Below, in pieces: positions 10,364 to 22,524 of a stretch of 64,000 bases of DNA. The DNA is from Rutpela maculata. Taxonomy: Eukaryota; Arthropoda; Insecta; Coleoptera; Cerambycidae. Every line of letters begins with the position of its first letter. The stretch's first letter is position 1. A model generated the notes under the pieces. The model did no database searches. It was not told the origin of the DNA and was given only the letters and a program-made list of their open reading frames with translations. The position numbers and the translations under genes were made by a program. The DNA lies in contig OW386287.2 of the NCBI GenBank assembly GCA_936432065.2, forward strand, positions 188,727,729-188,791,728, written 5' to 3'.

Positions 10364-12574
10364 CATTAGTTCAGTAATATAACGATTTATATCGGACAAA
10401 ATTCATAAAGATTTGAAAATCGGTAGAAATATTAAAGGTAGCATAAGAATTAATAAACCGAAAAGTCCTCACCTATAAATAGTGTGCTTCATCCCCTAGG
10501 GCGTCGTTTCCACCCCCATTTTGAGATTTTCTAGATTATCTCGGGAACGGTGTACTTTTTGATAAAAATACAAAATTATTCCTTATAAGATTCTCTACGA
10601 AAAACGAAAAAACATTTTTTTTCATAAAATTAATAGTACCGTGGGAAATAAGGCACACACATAAAGGTTGGTTCCAGTTAACACAATAAATTGTGATATT
10701 TACTATAATTTACTTTAAAGTTCAATGCTTAATGCAAAAGCAGTAGCTACTAAACTTCACTTAAAATTATAATAAATGTAGCACTTCCACCCTCTTACCC
10801 CCAAAAAATATCGCAATTTTTAAAGAAGCTAGAATATTGTATATTGTACTTGTTGCCACGCAATCCCAGCCCCTTTTTTTACGTGGTGTCCCCTGTATAC
10901 CCGATCCACTATTTATCAGAAGGTTACTTGCGTTAATTAATCTTCGTCGTCTTTCATAGACATGACATTCATACATGCTTATCCGTGGCAATGGTAACAC
11001 ATTGATTCTTTTGTTGTCATAGTTGGGGTTAATATACCGCCGACTTTTTTCCATCCCCAGTCAGTAGCTTCTAGCGTAATGTTTCTCCATGTTTGAATTT
11101 AATAAAAATGCGATATGAGTGTTGCCGAGTAGCAGCAGAAGTTGGTGGTAGTTTTGATAACATTACAGTATTGTTCGCTTTACCAACAAGTTTGTTAAAG
11201 GTCATGAATCTGTATACATCTAGACTTTCTTCTGCGGAGGTAGAGTTGTATAAAGCTAGAAAAAATCGCTCTGCTACGTCTGCAATTTCCTCATGACTAG
11301 CTTTTTCATTATTAAAAAGTTTGCACGATGTCTTGTAAGTCATCTCTTTTATTAAGCACATTGATTGCATTAAACTTTCCTTTGGAAAAAACGCTGAGTT
11401 TGTGTCGCAACCTCTAATGATGAATCTCTTATGAATTTTGTGTAATGGCGTGTGCAAATAATATTGTTTCTTTACAGTTTTTTAAAAAAGTTGAGGATTG
11501 TAAATCTCGTGACCTGTAAATTCTTTTGCTGGTATTACCTTGTTATTCTTTTAAAAATTTAATGTCTTTGTCGGAGGTAGAAAGAGCAATACGAAGGACT
11601 AGCAGGTCAATATCTTACCACACGGCAACAGCTGTGTCGCACTTATAACATTTTTCGATAGCAGTTTGTACCATTAATAAATCGGCGTCATCCGCAGCAA
11701 CGAACACCTCCATTCCTTCATTCCTAAATTTTTTTACTAGTTCTGCAATCAAACGTTCTTTGTTAAACAAATTACTAAGGAACTTCTGCTGAGTTTCAGA
11801 AACAACGGTGTTTTCATCAAATATAATTTCAGGACAGATTCTTTGCAGTACCCGCCTTTGTCGTTCTAGACTCCTTTTTTGGCCATATTACGCGGCGAGG
11901 CAAATATCCTCACTTTATCACATACTCACTATTTTCGAAAATATGGTCTCGTTCTAGAACAGTATTAATAATCTGGTATAAAGTTGCCTTGCTAGTTTTT
12001 CTCATTAGGCTCTTGTCATCGAAAAGGGAAAGAAGAAGCCAGTTCAAAACTAAAGCACGTTTTTAACTCCAAATTCGAATGAATGATGAAAATAATTCTT
12101 TAAAAATTGCGATATTTTTTAGGGGGAGAGGGTAGAAGCGCTACATTTATTATAATTTTAAGTGGAGTTTAGTAGCTACTGCTTTGGCGATAAGCACTGA
12201 ACTTTAAAGTAGATTATAGTAAAGATTACAATTTATTGTGTTAACTGGAACCAATCCTTATGTGTGCGCCTTATTTCCCACGGTACTATTAATTTTATGA
12301 AAAAAATTGTAGAGGCGCTTTTAAGACACTTTATGAGGAAAATTTTGTATATAAGTATTTTTATAAAAAAATTGCACCATTCCCGAGATAATCTAGAAAA
12401 CCTCAAAATAGGGGTGACAGCGACGTCCTAGGGGTTGAAGCACACTATTTAGAGGTGGGAACTTTACGGTTTAGTAATTCTTATGTTATCCTTAACATTT
12501 CTACCAATTTCCAATCCTTTATGAATTTTGGCCGATATTAATACAATATTAACTGTTATATTACTGAACTACAT
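10364..12574 (-). mobile_element. FEN/XPG-nuclease transposon, copy 1
   Basis: TIRs of about 450 bp: left 10364-10830, right about 12100-12574. The outermost shared stretch is TAGTTCAGTAATATAAC, and matching landmarks include CCGTGGGAAATAAGGC and TAGTAGCTACTGC. Between the arms, on the minus strand, lies a decayed FEN-like nuclease gene. Total length is about 2.2 kb, so the N-terminal third of the protein seen in copies 3 and 4 is missing. A clear target duplication is not visible. Confidence 0.65.
10937..11895 (-). pseudogene. FEN/XPG-like nuclease of transposon, copy 1 (broken)
   Basis: On the minus strand: RQRRVLQRICPEIIFDENTV and KFLSN (about 11870-11790), then AADDADLLMVQTAIEK (acidic motif III), then W-stop-DIDLLVL (motif IV, with a stop where GxDxDLLVL is expected, about 11625). 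After a frame change come GCDTNSAFF (11405), DVAERFFLALY, LPPTSAATRQHSYR (about 11100), DWGWKKVGGILTPT and CYHCHG, ending in an acidic tail and TAA 10937-10939. The order matches copies 2-4. In the FEN1/XPG family these acidic motifs bind two metals and cut flapped or branched DNA. Motifs I and II are absent, so the copy is dead. Confidence 0.6.
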
Positions 12575-12700
12575 TGTTTCATTTTCTTTTTGAGAGTTGT
12601 TTATTTTTCTTAATTGATGGTATAAACGAACTATTCCTCACCAGTTAGGTAAAATTTAACTTTTCATAACTGGTGATGAAAAGTTGGACGTTTTGACACT
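12575..12700. other. Short spacer with small hairpin
   Basis: Contains AACTTTTCATAACTGGTGATGAAAAGTT (12659-12686), a short imperfect inverted repeat, just beside a mariner-type fragment. No other feature. Confidence 0.4.
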
Positions 12701-12871
12701 TACATCAGTTTTGAAAAGTGCCATTTTATATGTCAACATTGGAAAGATTAATTTACGTACTGCTTTGCGAGTCACTTTAACATCTTTAAAAATTTCTATT
12801 GCCTATTTATAAGAAACATTTCTGATTCCATAGCATTTGACCAAATAAACTCGTTGTTCCAGGGTTAGCAT
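12700..12871 (-). pseudogene. Mariner-like transposase N-terminal fragment
   Basis: Minus strand from CAT 12869-12871: MLTLEQRVYLVKCYGI, then SYK, a stop, then AIEIFKDVKVTRKAVRKLI. This is the N-terminal helix-turn-helix pattern of the mariner-like transposases with a LTLEQR(V/I)x(L/I)V start and a (T)RKA(V/I)RKL(V/I) recognition helix. A stop and a small deletion break it, and no catalytic domain follows. It lies just outside the right TIR of nuclease copy 1. Confidence 0.6.
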
Positions 12872-13199
12872 AATTCAATAATCAGTAATTAATATTTTTA
12901 AACAAAATACAAAATACGAATAAATATCTAATAGATGTCAATGTCAGATGGGTGCTCGAGGACGACACTTAATTTAAAAATATATTTTTTTATTTGATTT
13001 GTGTAGCATATCCAAAGCGAGCGTCACAAATCATTATCATTTAAAACGTTTTTATTACAATCTTTTATTCAACTTGCTTTGTATGTATGTTAGTTTGTTT
13101 GTTTAGTTCAAATTTGGCAAGTCAATTTTAAAACAGTTATCCCCAATCGATTGAGCTGAAATTTTGCATACACGTTTAGTTTGGATGAGAATGCATGTT
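12872..13199. other. Non-coding, AT-rich
   Basis: Holds TGTATGTATGTTAGTTTGTTTGTTTAG (13081-13107), a short simple repeat next to CCAATCGATTGAGCTGAAATTTTG, a phrase typical of repetitive elements. No gene. Confidence 0.4.
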
Positions 13200-14752
13200 T
13201 ATAGTCCAATTAAATAAGTCGGCAAATCAAAATTTTGAGGTAAATACTTGAATTTTTGATATAACTTACTTTGATGTATTAGAACACGATTAATGAAAGA
13301 AATTTTTTTCTGAACACCCGGGAAGGGTTGAAAAAAAATAAAATAAAGTGTTTTTTCAAAATTACTCAAAATGTGTTAAAGCTAGTAAAAAAGTTTCAAA
13401 CAAAAATTGTAAAGCATGAAATTTTATATAAAAATGATCTCTAGACTTTTTTTGGTATTACTAAAATTAACGGAGTTAGGCTGGTTAGAAATTAAGGGCT
13501 GAATTTAAAATTTTTTTTTTATTTACTCAGAAAAATATAAACATTCGTTTCAGAGAAATGGATTTTTTTTTAAATTGTTAATAAAAAAATTATAAAAATT
13601 TTAATTTTTTTATTTTCATTTAAAACCACTTTGAATGGTGAAACGAATTATTTTTAATACCATTGTGTTCATTATTTAATATATTGAACATTTGCTTTTG
13701 AAATTTTTTTTTACCCATCATTTTCGAGCAGGTATGAATTTATTTACCTCTTTAATTTTTTTCCAAACATAAGACACTGCTCTTGTGACGCCATGATAAC
13801 TGAAAAGAAATAAAGAATGATGTATTTCTTAAGATTTAAGAGTATTACGCAGCTATTATTAAAATTTCTGCCTGGTTCCCGTATTTTCAACTAAAATCTA
13901 GTTCAGTGTAATGTTTATGAAGTTCAAAATACTTTGTACTAATAAAATAGGCCTCTTTTTGTAGGTTGGAAATCTAACCTGTAATTAACAGTCTATTTCT
14001 ATTAATCAAGAATATTGAAAAATTATTTATGTGAATTTTTGAATATTTGCTTGTAGCCAGTACCGGCTCCAAGCTAAAAATGCGTACACAAACATTAAAA
14101 ATGAGAATAAACTTGAAAAACTTAAAATTTAAGGATATGTTAGGTACATGATGCAGATGCAGACTAGTTTACAAGTTCATGGCCGTGTTAATGCTTGATA
14201 AAGCTCGTAAAAAATTAGTGAGGGCTCATTGAATTCGGAATGACGTCTAGAAAAAGTGTAAAAGTGTCACAACCGCACATAAACAGTTGCAAAAGTTATA
14301 AATAAATGAAGATTGAAAATATAACGAGTTTCGTCTTTTGCAAATAACTCGAAAACTATTAATATTTAAGAAAATTGAAAGAACGATTCTTAAAGAGGAA
14401 TTAATTTCCAATAAAAAGGCCGAACTCCCGAAACTCTGTCTCCCAGCGCTATGCGCGGCGAACACTAAGCCGTTACGATGCTCTGAAATCGGCCGTAATA
14501 AGTAAAAATATTTTTTTATGTTATTAAATATTAATTTAAATTTTTTTTAAAATTATGGTATTATTTAGACACTTAACGGAACAATATCCCGTTGAAAAAA
14601 AATTTTTTCTCCGATTTTTCATAAAATGAGCCTATTGTTAATTAACAATTTTTTTACGTTTATATTTCAAGTCGGATAATTGTTAAACAAAAGCCACTAA
14701 AATTATTTCGCTTCATGGAGACCTTATAAAATTTTTTTTGCCATTTTATTAT

Positions 14753-15317
14753 AAAATATTGTGATTAAAAATTAAAAAAACGTCTTATTTTTTTTTAATT
14801 GTTTATAATAATGTTTTTATTTTTTTATTATTTAAACAAATTATTAAGAAAAAAATGTATTCTTAAAATTTATTATTTGCAATTCTCTACAAGACGAAAA
14901 ACAGAAACATTTTTGTTTTTGTTTTGTTTATTTAATAAACAATTTGTTATTAATAATCGCCGAATGTTTTTAGACAGAAAAAAAAACAAAAACAACCGTA
15001 TACATAAACATGTAAAAAGAAAAATAAATTTAACATGTTTATGTATACGGTTGTTTTTGTTATTTTTTTTTTCTATCTAAAAAGAATATAAACACATACG
15101 GCGATTGTTAATAACAAATCGTTTATTAAATAAACAAATAAATTAACAACAATTTTTTTTCTTTTTTCCATCTTGTAGAGAATTGCAAATAATAAAGTTT
15201 AAGAATAAATTTTTTTCTTAATAATTTGTTTAAATAATGAAACAATGGAACAAAATATAAAAAATTAAAAAAAACAATTTAAAGAAAATTTTTTAATTTT
15301 TAATCACAATATTTTTA
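14753..15317. mobile_element. Nested AT-rich foldback in left palindrome arm
   Basis: AAAATATTGTGATTAAAAATT (14753) is mirrored at 15296-15317, with further pairs TTGCAATTCTCTACAAGA, TTAATAATCGCCG and TATACATAAACATG, centred near 15024. Extremely A/T rich; no coding. Confidence 0.75.
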
Positions 15318-16497
15318 GGCTTATTGTCTATGTCCAAAAAAGAGGGTTGAAAGGAACTGAAACGTTAAAGGGTTTTTATTGTTTCTTATGTTCAATTGAC
15401 CCCAAAATATGAAAAAACCGCTGAGTGCTACCATTTAGAGGGGTGCGTTTTTGAGATCGAAGTAAAAAGGTCCACTTTTCACATTTTTGAGTTTTACTGG
15501 AAAACTATGCATTTTTCCTATAAACACGTCAATAGAAAAGTTGTAGAGAATTAAATTTACAATCGAAATGGTATCTTCAGAAGTCAATTTTTTTTTTACA
15601 AAAACGCCCAGAAAACAACAAAAAAAACTGAAAAATGCATTTTTTTTTATTTAAGCCTGTAACTTTTTTGCGGGTACATTTAGGCATACATATTCTGCAT
15701 AAAAAAGCTGACGTTTTACCCGTTAATAATCATTTTAACGGTAAAACGCCAGCTTTTTTTATGCAGCAATGTCTATGCCTAAATGTACCCGAAAAAAGTT
15801 ACCGGCTAAAATTTAAAAAAATAAAAAATTGCATTTTTGCTTTTTTTTTGTCTTGTTTTCTGGGTGTATTTTTGTAAAAAAAAAAAAATTGACTTCTGAA
15901 GGTGCCATTTCGATTGGAAATTTAATTCTCAACAACTTTTCTATTGACGTGTTTATAGGAAAAATGCATAGTTTTCGAACAAAACTCAAAACAATTTTTT
16001 GAAAAATCAGTGAAACAATTTTTTTCCAACGGGATATTGTTCCTTTAAGTGTCTAAATAATACCATAATTTTTTAAAATTTTTAAATTAATATTTAATAA
16101 CATAAAAAATATTTTTACTTATTACGGCCGGTTTCAGAGCATCGTAACGGCTTAGTGTTCGCTGTGAAGAGCTCCATTTTCAACATTAAATTGAAATTAT
16201 TATTTATAGAGTTTCGGGAGTTCGAACTTTTTTATTTGAAATTCATTCCTCTTTAAAAAAAAATCTTCCTTTAAATTTTCTTAAATGTTAATAGTTTTCG
16301 AGTTATTTGCAAAAAACGAAACTCGTTATTTTTTCAATCTTCATTTGTTTATAACTTTTGCAATTGTTTATATGCGGTTTTGAAACTTTTGCACATTTTT
16401 TTAGGTGTCATTCCGAATCCAATGAGCCCTCACTCATATTTTCACGAGCTTTATTAAACATTAACACGGCTTTGAACTTGTGAACTAGTCTATATAC

Positions 16498-17538
16498 CTC
16501 AATGCAGCGGTGGTGTATGTTTTGGTGAACAAATGCTCCTAAAAATTGTTAACAAGTTTGTTTTTAATAATTCTTATTTTAACTTTTCATAAGATTAATT
16601 TAATATAGAATGGATCATACATTTTGTTTTAAGAATGTTATTATCCATCCATCCAAAAAATGGTTCAATTATTTATTATTTAATTTATCCAATTTTATTT
16701 TTTAAACTGCTTATTTTTATTTAGATTAGGAATAGAATCATATCAATGATCTATTTTAATGGAAATGTATCAATAATTTTTTTTAAATGTCATTTTTTTT
16801 CATTCAAAATTGAAATTAATGATCCAAAAAAAAAATGTTGATTAATATATTTCTGTGTACACAGTTTTTAAAATATGTATACAATTATAACAATTTTTAT
16901 AATAATTTCTTATGGTCTTAAAAAATAATAAATTAAAATAATTGAAATTTTGTAATTTAAAAAAATAAGTAATGTAAATATTTGTAATTGTCAATTTTTT
17001 TGAAATTAAGAAGAAAAATTATTTCAATTGTTAATGTGAAAAAAAAAATAATTTTCACTATTGCAAATATTCATTTTTGCAAATAATTTTTTACTTCTAC
17101 ATTACGGTTAGTTTATTAATTTAATCGAACTAATTTAAAATGATGTTTCAGACAATTATTTCCAATACTCCAATAATTCGTCTGCAAAATTTTCTCGCAA
17201 AAAAAAATTATATTGTGTACTTTATTTTTAATTTATATCAATAATGTCAAACAAATAATTCTAAATTTAGTAGAAATCAGCAAGTATTGACAGTAATAAT
17301 AATTTCTTTCATTACAATTCAAAGATTAATTTTAAAAATATTTAGATCATGAAAACAAAATTCCACGTGTCTAATACCTATAACCAAAATGTACATAAAA
17401 CGAAGCGTGTATAAGTATGTAGATTTCGCAAAACAATCTTATTATACTTGACCACAATACCCTGACCACAATTAAAAATTTTGTTAACAATTTGTAGGAG
17501 CATTTATTCACCAAAACATTCACAACCGCTGCATTGAG
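16498..17538. mobile_element. TIR element nested in right palindrome arm
   Basis: CTCAATGCAGCGGTGGTG (16498) and its inverse ending GCATTGAG (17538) define TIRs of about 65 bp, including TTTTGGTGAA and AATGCTCCTA. The interior is about 900 bp of very AT-rich sequence with no gene. It splits the AGTCT / CTGCATCATG sequence that is continuous in the opposite arm, which shows it inserted after the palindrome formed. Confidence 0.7.
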
Positions 17539-18892
17539 ATATCGGACCTCTGCATCATGTGACCAACATAACCTTAAATTTTAAGTTTTTCAAGTTTATT
17601 CTCATTTTTAATGTTTGTATACGCATTTTTAGCTTGGAGCCGGTATTGGCTCTAAGCAAATATTTAAAAATTCGCGTAAATAATTTTTCAATATTGTTGA
17701 TTAATAGAAATAGACTGCTAATTACAGGTTAGATTTTCAACCTACAAAAAGAGTTCTATTTTATTGGGACAAAGTATTTAGAACTTCATAAACATTACAC
17801 TGAACTAGATTTTAGTTGAAAATATGGGAACCAGGCAGAAATTTTAATAATAGTTGCGTAATACTCTTAAATCTTAAGAAACACATATTTTTGAGGTTAG
17901 TTGTGACATCACACGCGGATGTCCTTACTGCCGTCATAAAGTGAAAAGCCGCATCTAGATATTTGTCATAAGTGAGATTCTAATGATATATGAGCAGCCA
18001 AGAGTTCTGCAGTTAAAAATATTAATAAAAAATTATAAAGTACAAAAACATAAGTGGATAAAAAGCAGCTACATGATTTTCTTAATTAATATTTACTAGT
18101 TGGGAAAAAACAAACGCCTTTGTTACTTTCCTCGCCAACCGACAATTTACAGATGGGCTATTCTCCTTATATGATGGCAGTAGATGTGACGTATACGCGT
18201 CTTGTAGGCAACGCAGCAGCTACGAAACCATTTTATCTTTGTCGTACGCATTCTTTATTTCTTTTCAGTTATCGTGACGTCACACGAGCAGTGTCTTACG
18301 TTTGGAAAAAAATTAAACAGGTAAATAAATTCATACCTGCTCGAAAATGATGGGTAAAAAAAAATTTCAAAAGCAAATGTTCAATATATTGAATGATGAA
18401 CAGAATGGTGTAAAAAAAAATCGTTTCACCGTTCAATGTGGTTTTAATTGAAAATAAAAAAATTGAAATTTTTATAACTTTTTTATTAACAATTTAAAAA
18501 AAATACATTTCTTTGAAACGAATGTTTATATTTTTCTGAGTAAATAGAAAAAAAAAATTAAATTAATTAACTTTTCAGCACGCTATGATTTTTTAAAGTT
18601 GTACAACCAGCCTGAGTCCGTTAATTTGAGTAATACTAAAACAAGTCTAGAGATCATTTTTATATAAAATTTCATGCTTTACAATTTTTGTTTGAAACTT
18701 TTTTTACTAGCTTTTACACATTTTGAGTAATTTTGAAAAAACACTTTATTTTATTTTTTTTCACCCCTTCCCGGGGGTTCAGAAAAAAAATTCTTTCATT
18801 AATCGTGTTCTAATACATCAAAGTAACTTATATCAAAAATTCAAGTATTTACCTCAAAATTTTGATTTGTCGACTTATTTAATTGGACTATT

Positions 18893-19200
18893 AGCTATTT
18901 GACGTTATTCTAAATCCAATATGGCGGACTCCAAAAGATGGCGGACCAGTTATTTTTTATGCACCCCCCATGATATGGGTATCAAATGAAAGGTGAGAAG
19001 AATATGTCACACTAAATTCAATATGGCGGACGCCCCAAGATGGCAGACAAAATTTTTTAGTTTTAACACTATAATTTGATCGTATAGTGTATTCGTTCAT
19101 ACGTTGCATTCTAAGAAATGGTGAAAGATCCGGTTTAAACCATAAGTTTTATATCGGATAGGAACGACGCAATGTATATATAAAACTAATTAAGGCGTAG
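18893..19200. repeat. Repeat with ATGGCGGAC pairs
   Basis: CCAATATGGCGGAC ... AGATGGCGGACC (18918-18945) recurs as TCAATATGGCGGACGCCCCAAGATGGCAGAC (19018-19048). A related phrase (AACATGGCGAATTCAAGATGGCGACC) is at 24927. No gene. Confidence 0.5.
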
Positions 19201-19202
19201 CT

Positions 19203-19493
19203 AAAAATTTAAAAATAAAATGAAATATAAAAAAAACTTTTTCAAAAACAAGCTTTTATTATTTAGGTGTATTAAAACGAAAAAAGTAAAAATAAAAAAA
19301 AATAATTTTCTTAAAAGCTTGTCGCGTGAATAGAAATAAAAAAACTTACTTAAGTACTTACAATCTCTGTAAAAAAAAATTAATGCCTGTATGAACTTAA
19401 TTTTTTTTAATTTTATTTTTTTCGTTTTAGTACACCTAAATAATAAAAGCTTGTTTTTAAAAAAGTTTTTTTTACATTTAATTTCATTCATGT
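19203..19493. mobile_element. Hairpin MITE, about 290 bp
   Basis: AATGAAAT(A)TAAAAAAAAC ... CAAGCTTTTATTATTTAGGTG is mirrored by CACCTAAATAATAAAAGCTTG ... AATTTCATT. The centre is near 19345. A half copy including ACGCGACAAGCTTTTAAG is at 54330-54440. Confidence 0.65.
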
Positions 19494-20315
19494 TGAATAT
19501 ATCTAATATGGCCTAGATTTTGGTTATTTGATATATTTTTCCTACTAAATTATATGTATAACACGCCATATCAGCGACGATTTGTAGAAACTGGTGGTTG
19601 TTATAAAGCACAATTTAATTACGTAATGAAACGTGTGCACATTATTTAGACAACCTACCTGCAGTGCACGAGCAATTTCACTGTTAAAATATTGCCTTAA
19701 GCCATTGTCACAGTCGAGAGTTTTCTCTGGGGATGATCGAAAACTTTAGAAAAGCCACTTAGCGTCAACTTTAAAGCAAACAGAAAAGTATTTGAATAAG
19801 TATGGCTGTCTGAAATACCACTCTACTTTGTTTTTAAGATTATTGTCCTTATGCTATTTACTGTGACAAGAAATTTAAATTGAGTGAAATTGTTCTCAGT
19901 GTCTTTATTTATGGATGTTCTTAGTCGGCCAAACACCATAGTAGCTTTTCAATGAATTTCATGAACATAACGTATAGCCCGCCCCGTTGGATATGTGTTC
20001 TGTTCTCGGTGATAAAAGGGTTTCTATTTGGTTAATTCTGCAAGTAATAGATTTTAATTATAGCTTTTTGAATAAGAAAGATTCTACTCTAAAAATGGTA
20101 CCATTTTAAAATTCATTCAAACTTTATTAAGTTATAAAATTGCCATTGAGAATTGCTATGCGTGTTTCTCAGTTGGTCTGTACATACGAAAGGAAACACT
20201 TTACATGTCGCAATCCTTAACGGATCCACACAACTCTACTGAATTACATAATGATCCGTCGAATAGTTTAATTACACAGATCTACAAAAAAAAACACTCC
20301 TAAGGTACTGATCTA
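19494..20315. other. Intron DNA, nothing recognised
   Basis: No coding signal, repeat boundary or RNA gene seen in this stretch. Confidence 0.4.
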
Positions 20316-21664
20316 ATAGTCCTGTCAACGGAGCGCTAAAAAGACCAAAATCTCTAACTTGAGTGCTAATGAATGGCTTTTGATGAAATTTTGTGCAATG
20401 TATTTGCAATGACGTTAATAAAAAAGTTAAAAAAAAGATTAGAGTAGGAAATTATCGGAAGGGGTAGAAAATGTTTTCCCTTTTTTTTCACGGGTTCCAT
20501 AACTTGTAGAATTAGGTCAAAAATGAAAAAAAAAAATGTATTTACCTTTTTTGGCCCAAAATAAGATGCTTTTAATTTTGTGAAGGGGAGGCGAAATGTA
20601 AAAGTTGAAAAAAAATCTGAAAAAATTCAGGGGAATGTATCATCGAATTGCAGGACTTTTTTTTATTAGCAACTTTTCTGTAAAGTGCGTTTTCACCGAG
20701 TTTTTTTCGGAAAAACCTGAAAAAATCTTTGACATTGTAACGCTTTAAAAATATGTAATTTAAAAATTTGAAAAAATTCATATGTATGCACTGAGGCCTT
20801 CTAAACAATTTTTGTCTCTAGGAATTTTTTTGTAACTTGCTAATTTTCCGAGTTACAGGCAGTTTTTCGAGATAAATAATGTACTACATTTTTATAAATT
20901 TTTCCGGAAAACTTTTTCACATTTTCAATTTAAAAATTATATTGAACCTTTAAAAATGGTATAACCATATAGGTTTCATACTTTTTTATAATAACTTATA
21001 TAAATCACGCTCATTTTTCGAATTTTCATGTTTTTTATAGTATGCAAGAAATGTAGTACAATACTTATCGTGAAAAACTGCCTGTAACTCGGAAAATTAG
21101 CAAGTTACAAACAAATTCCAAGAGATAAAAAGGCCTTAGTGCATACGTCTGGGTTTTTTCAAATTTTTCAATTACATATTTTTAAAGCGCTGCAATGTCA
21201 AAAATAGGGGAAGTGTTTCATGTTTTTCCGAAAGAACTCTGTGAAAACGCACTTTACAGAAAAGTTCAAAATAAAAAAAAGTCTTGTACTTCAATGATAC
21301 ATTCACCTGAATTTTTTCAGATTTCTTTTCAACTTTTACATTTCCCCTCCCCCATTTTTATAAATTTTCGAGTGGCCATATCTCTAAAAATATTCATTTT
21401 TCGAAAAAATTCACAAGAGTAAGAACATCTTATTTTGGGCCAAAAAAAGTAAATACATTGTTTTTTTTTCATTTTTAACCTAATTCTACAAGTTACGGAA
21501 CCCGTGATAAAAGGGATAATTTTCTACCCCTTCCGATCATTTCCTACCCTAGTCTTTTTTTAACTTTTTTATTAACGTCATTACAAACACATTGCGTAAG
21601 GTTTCATCAAAATCCATTCATTAGCACTCAAGTTAGAGGTGAAACCCCCCGTTGACTGGACTAT
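20316..21664. mobile_element. Foldback MITE, about 1.35 kb
   Basis: ATAGTCCTGTCAACGG (20316-20331) is mirrored by CCGTTGACTGGACTAT (21649-21664), and the arms match inward (CTAACTTGAGTGCTAATGAATGG; AGGAAATTATCGGAAGGGGTAGAAAA; GCGTTTTCAC) to a centre near 20945. No protein. A right-half copy is at 55345-55770. Confidence 0.75.
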
Positions 21665-22002
21665 GACTCTTCTGAAGTATTTTGACACGCTGAAGTCAAT
21701 TTTGGACAAAAAAAAAATATTGTGCCAGTATCCCTCTACCACTCCTTTTTATTTCCTAGGGGTAACATAGGGAAACTGACTCGATAGAAAAAGATTATTT
21801 GTCCAAAATTGACTTCAGCGCGTCAAAATAGTTCAGAAAAGTTAGATTAGAACCTTAGGATGAACATAACCTTCCCTTTACTCTTTTTGGGGGATAGTAG
21901 AGGGAAACTGACACAGTAGAAAACATGTTTTGTCTAAAATTGGCTTCAGCGCGTCAAAGTACTTCATAAAAGTTAGATTAGAACCTTAGGACAAACAGTA
22001 CA
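21665..22002. repeat. Hairpin followed by a tandem duplicate of one arm
   Basis: CACGCTGAAGTCAATTTTGG (21690) is inverted at 21810 (CCAAAATTGACTTCAGCGCG). The stretch from GGGAAACTGAC to GATTAGAACCTTAGGA is then repeated directly at 21773-21860 and 21903-21990. Confidence 0.65.
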
Positions 22003-22524
22003 ATCCCAAGGAACATATAAAGTCGCGGGAACGTATCGGCGACTATAAAAGCCCCGATAAAGTGGACCGCTACCACAGGCTGCCACGTCCCTACTACGTG
22101 GCAGCTAAGTAGCCGCCACTAAAATGGGGAAAAATGTTTAGTAACCGCTACGTGGCTGCCTAGTAACTGCGACTATCACTTTTTAAAATGGTGTTTATCT
22201 TTTACCGACCTCTTTCTTCTGTTTCTTTTACAAGAATGGCGCAGTGAAATAATATTATACCAAAAAGATGTGCACTTTAGGCGCGTGTTTACAGTACCTC
22301 TTTAGCCATTTTTTCAAACGCAAGTTACTTTTTTGATATAAGTTGACATATTAAATGATAAAATTTCAACGCTGCCTCAAAATAACCTTTTTTTTGTAAT
22401 TATTTGACAAAATAATTTAAAAAGGCATGAACAAAAAGTTCAAATATTTATTAGGGAAACATTTGGAATACTTTCAAAATCATTTTTCGTAAAAGTTTAT
22501 GAAAAGATATTAACATAACCATTG
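22003..22524. mobile_element. Left part of an outer element split by nuclease copy 2
   Basis: Begins AATCCCAAGGAACAT (22003), the near-inverse of ATGTGTGTTACTTGGGATT at about 26727-26745. GC content is higher than the flanks near the end (GCGGGAACGTATCGGCGAC, CTACGTGGCAGC). Probably a MITE-like element into which the nuclease transposon inserted; see 26131-26745. Confidence 0.4.

Larger units (their letters stand above)
13200..18892. mobile_element. Giant imperfect palindrome (about 5.7 kb foldback) with nested insertions
   Basis: The left edge TAGTCCAATTAAATAAGTC (13202) is the inverse of the right edge GACTTATTTAATTGGACTA (about 18872-18890). Matching pairs continue inward: GATTAATGAAAGAA, CTCTAGAC, GGAGCCGG(TA)T, CGTAACGGCTTAGTGTTCG, AACGGGATATTGTTCC and ACGTCAATAGAAAAGTTGT, to a centre at about 15733 (CGGTAAAACG / CGTTTTACCCG). 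The left arm is interrupted by a second palindrome (14753-15317). The right arm has a 1,041-bp TIR element (16498-17538) and a further stretch of about 350 bp (17895-18245). No transposase is encoded. A piece of the arm recurs at 29130-29365, so it is a dispersed family. Confidence 0.75.

Noticed and set aside
14799..15080. 93-codon open frame
   Set aside because: Lies inside a palindromic AT-rich foldback; its Phe, Leu and Lys-rich composition reflects base content.
18120..18350. 76-codon open frame in the palindrome arm
   Set aside because: The right half pairs with non-coding sequence of the opposite arm and no domain is recognisable.
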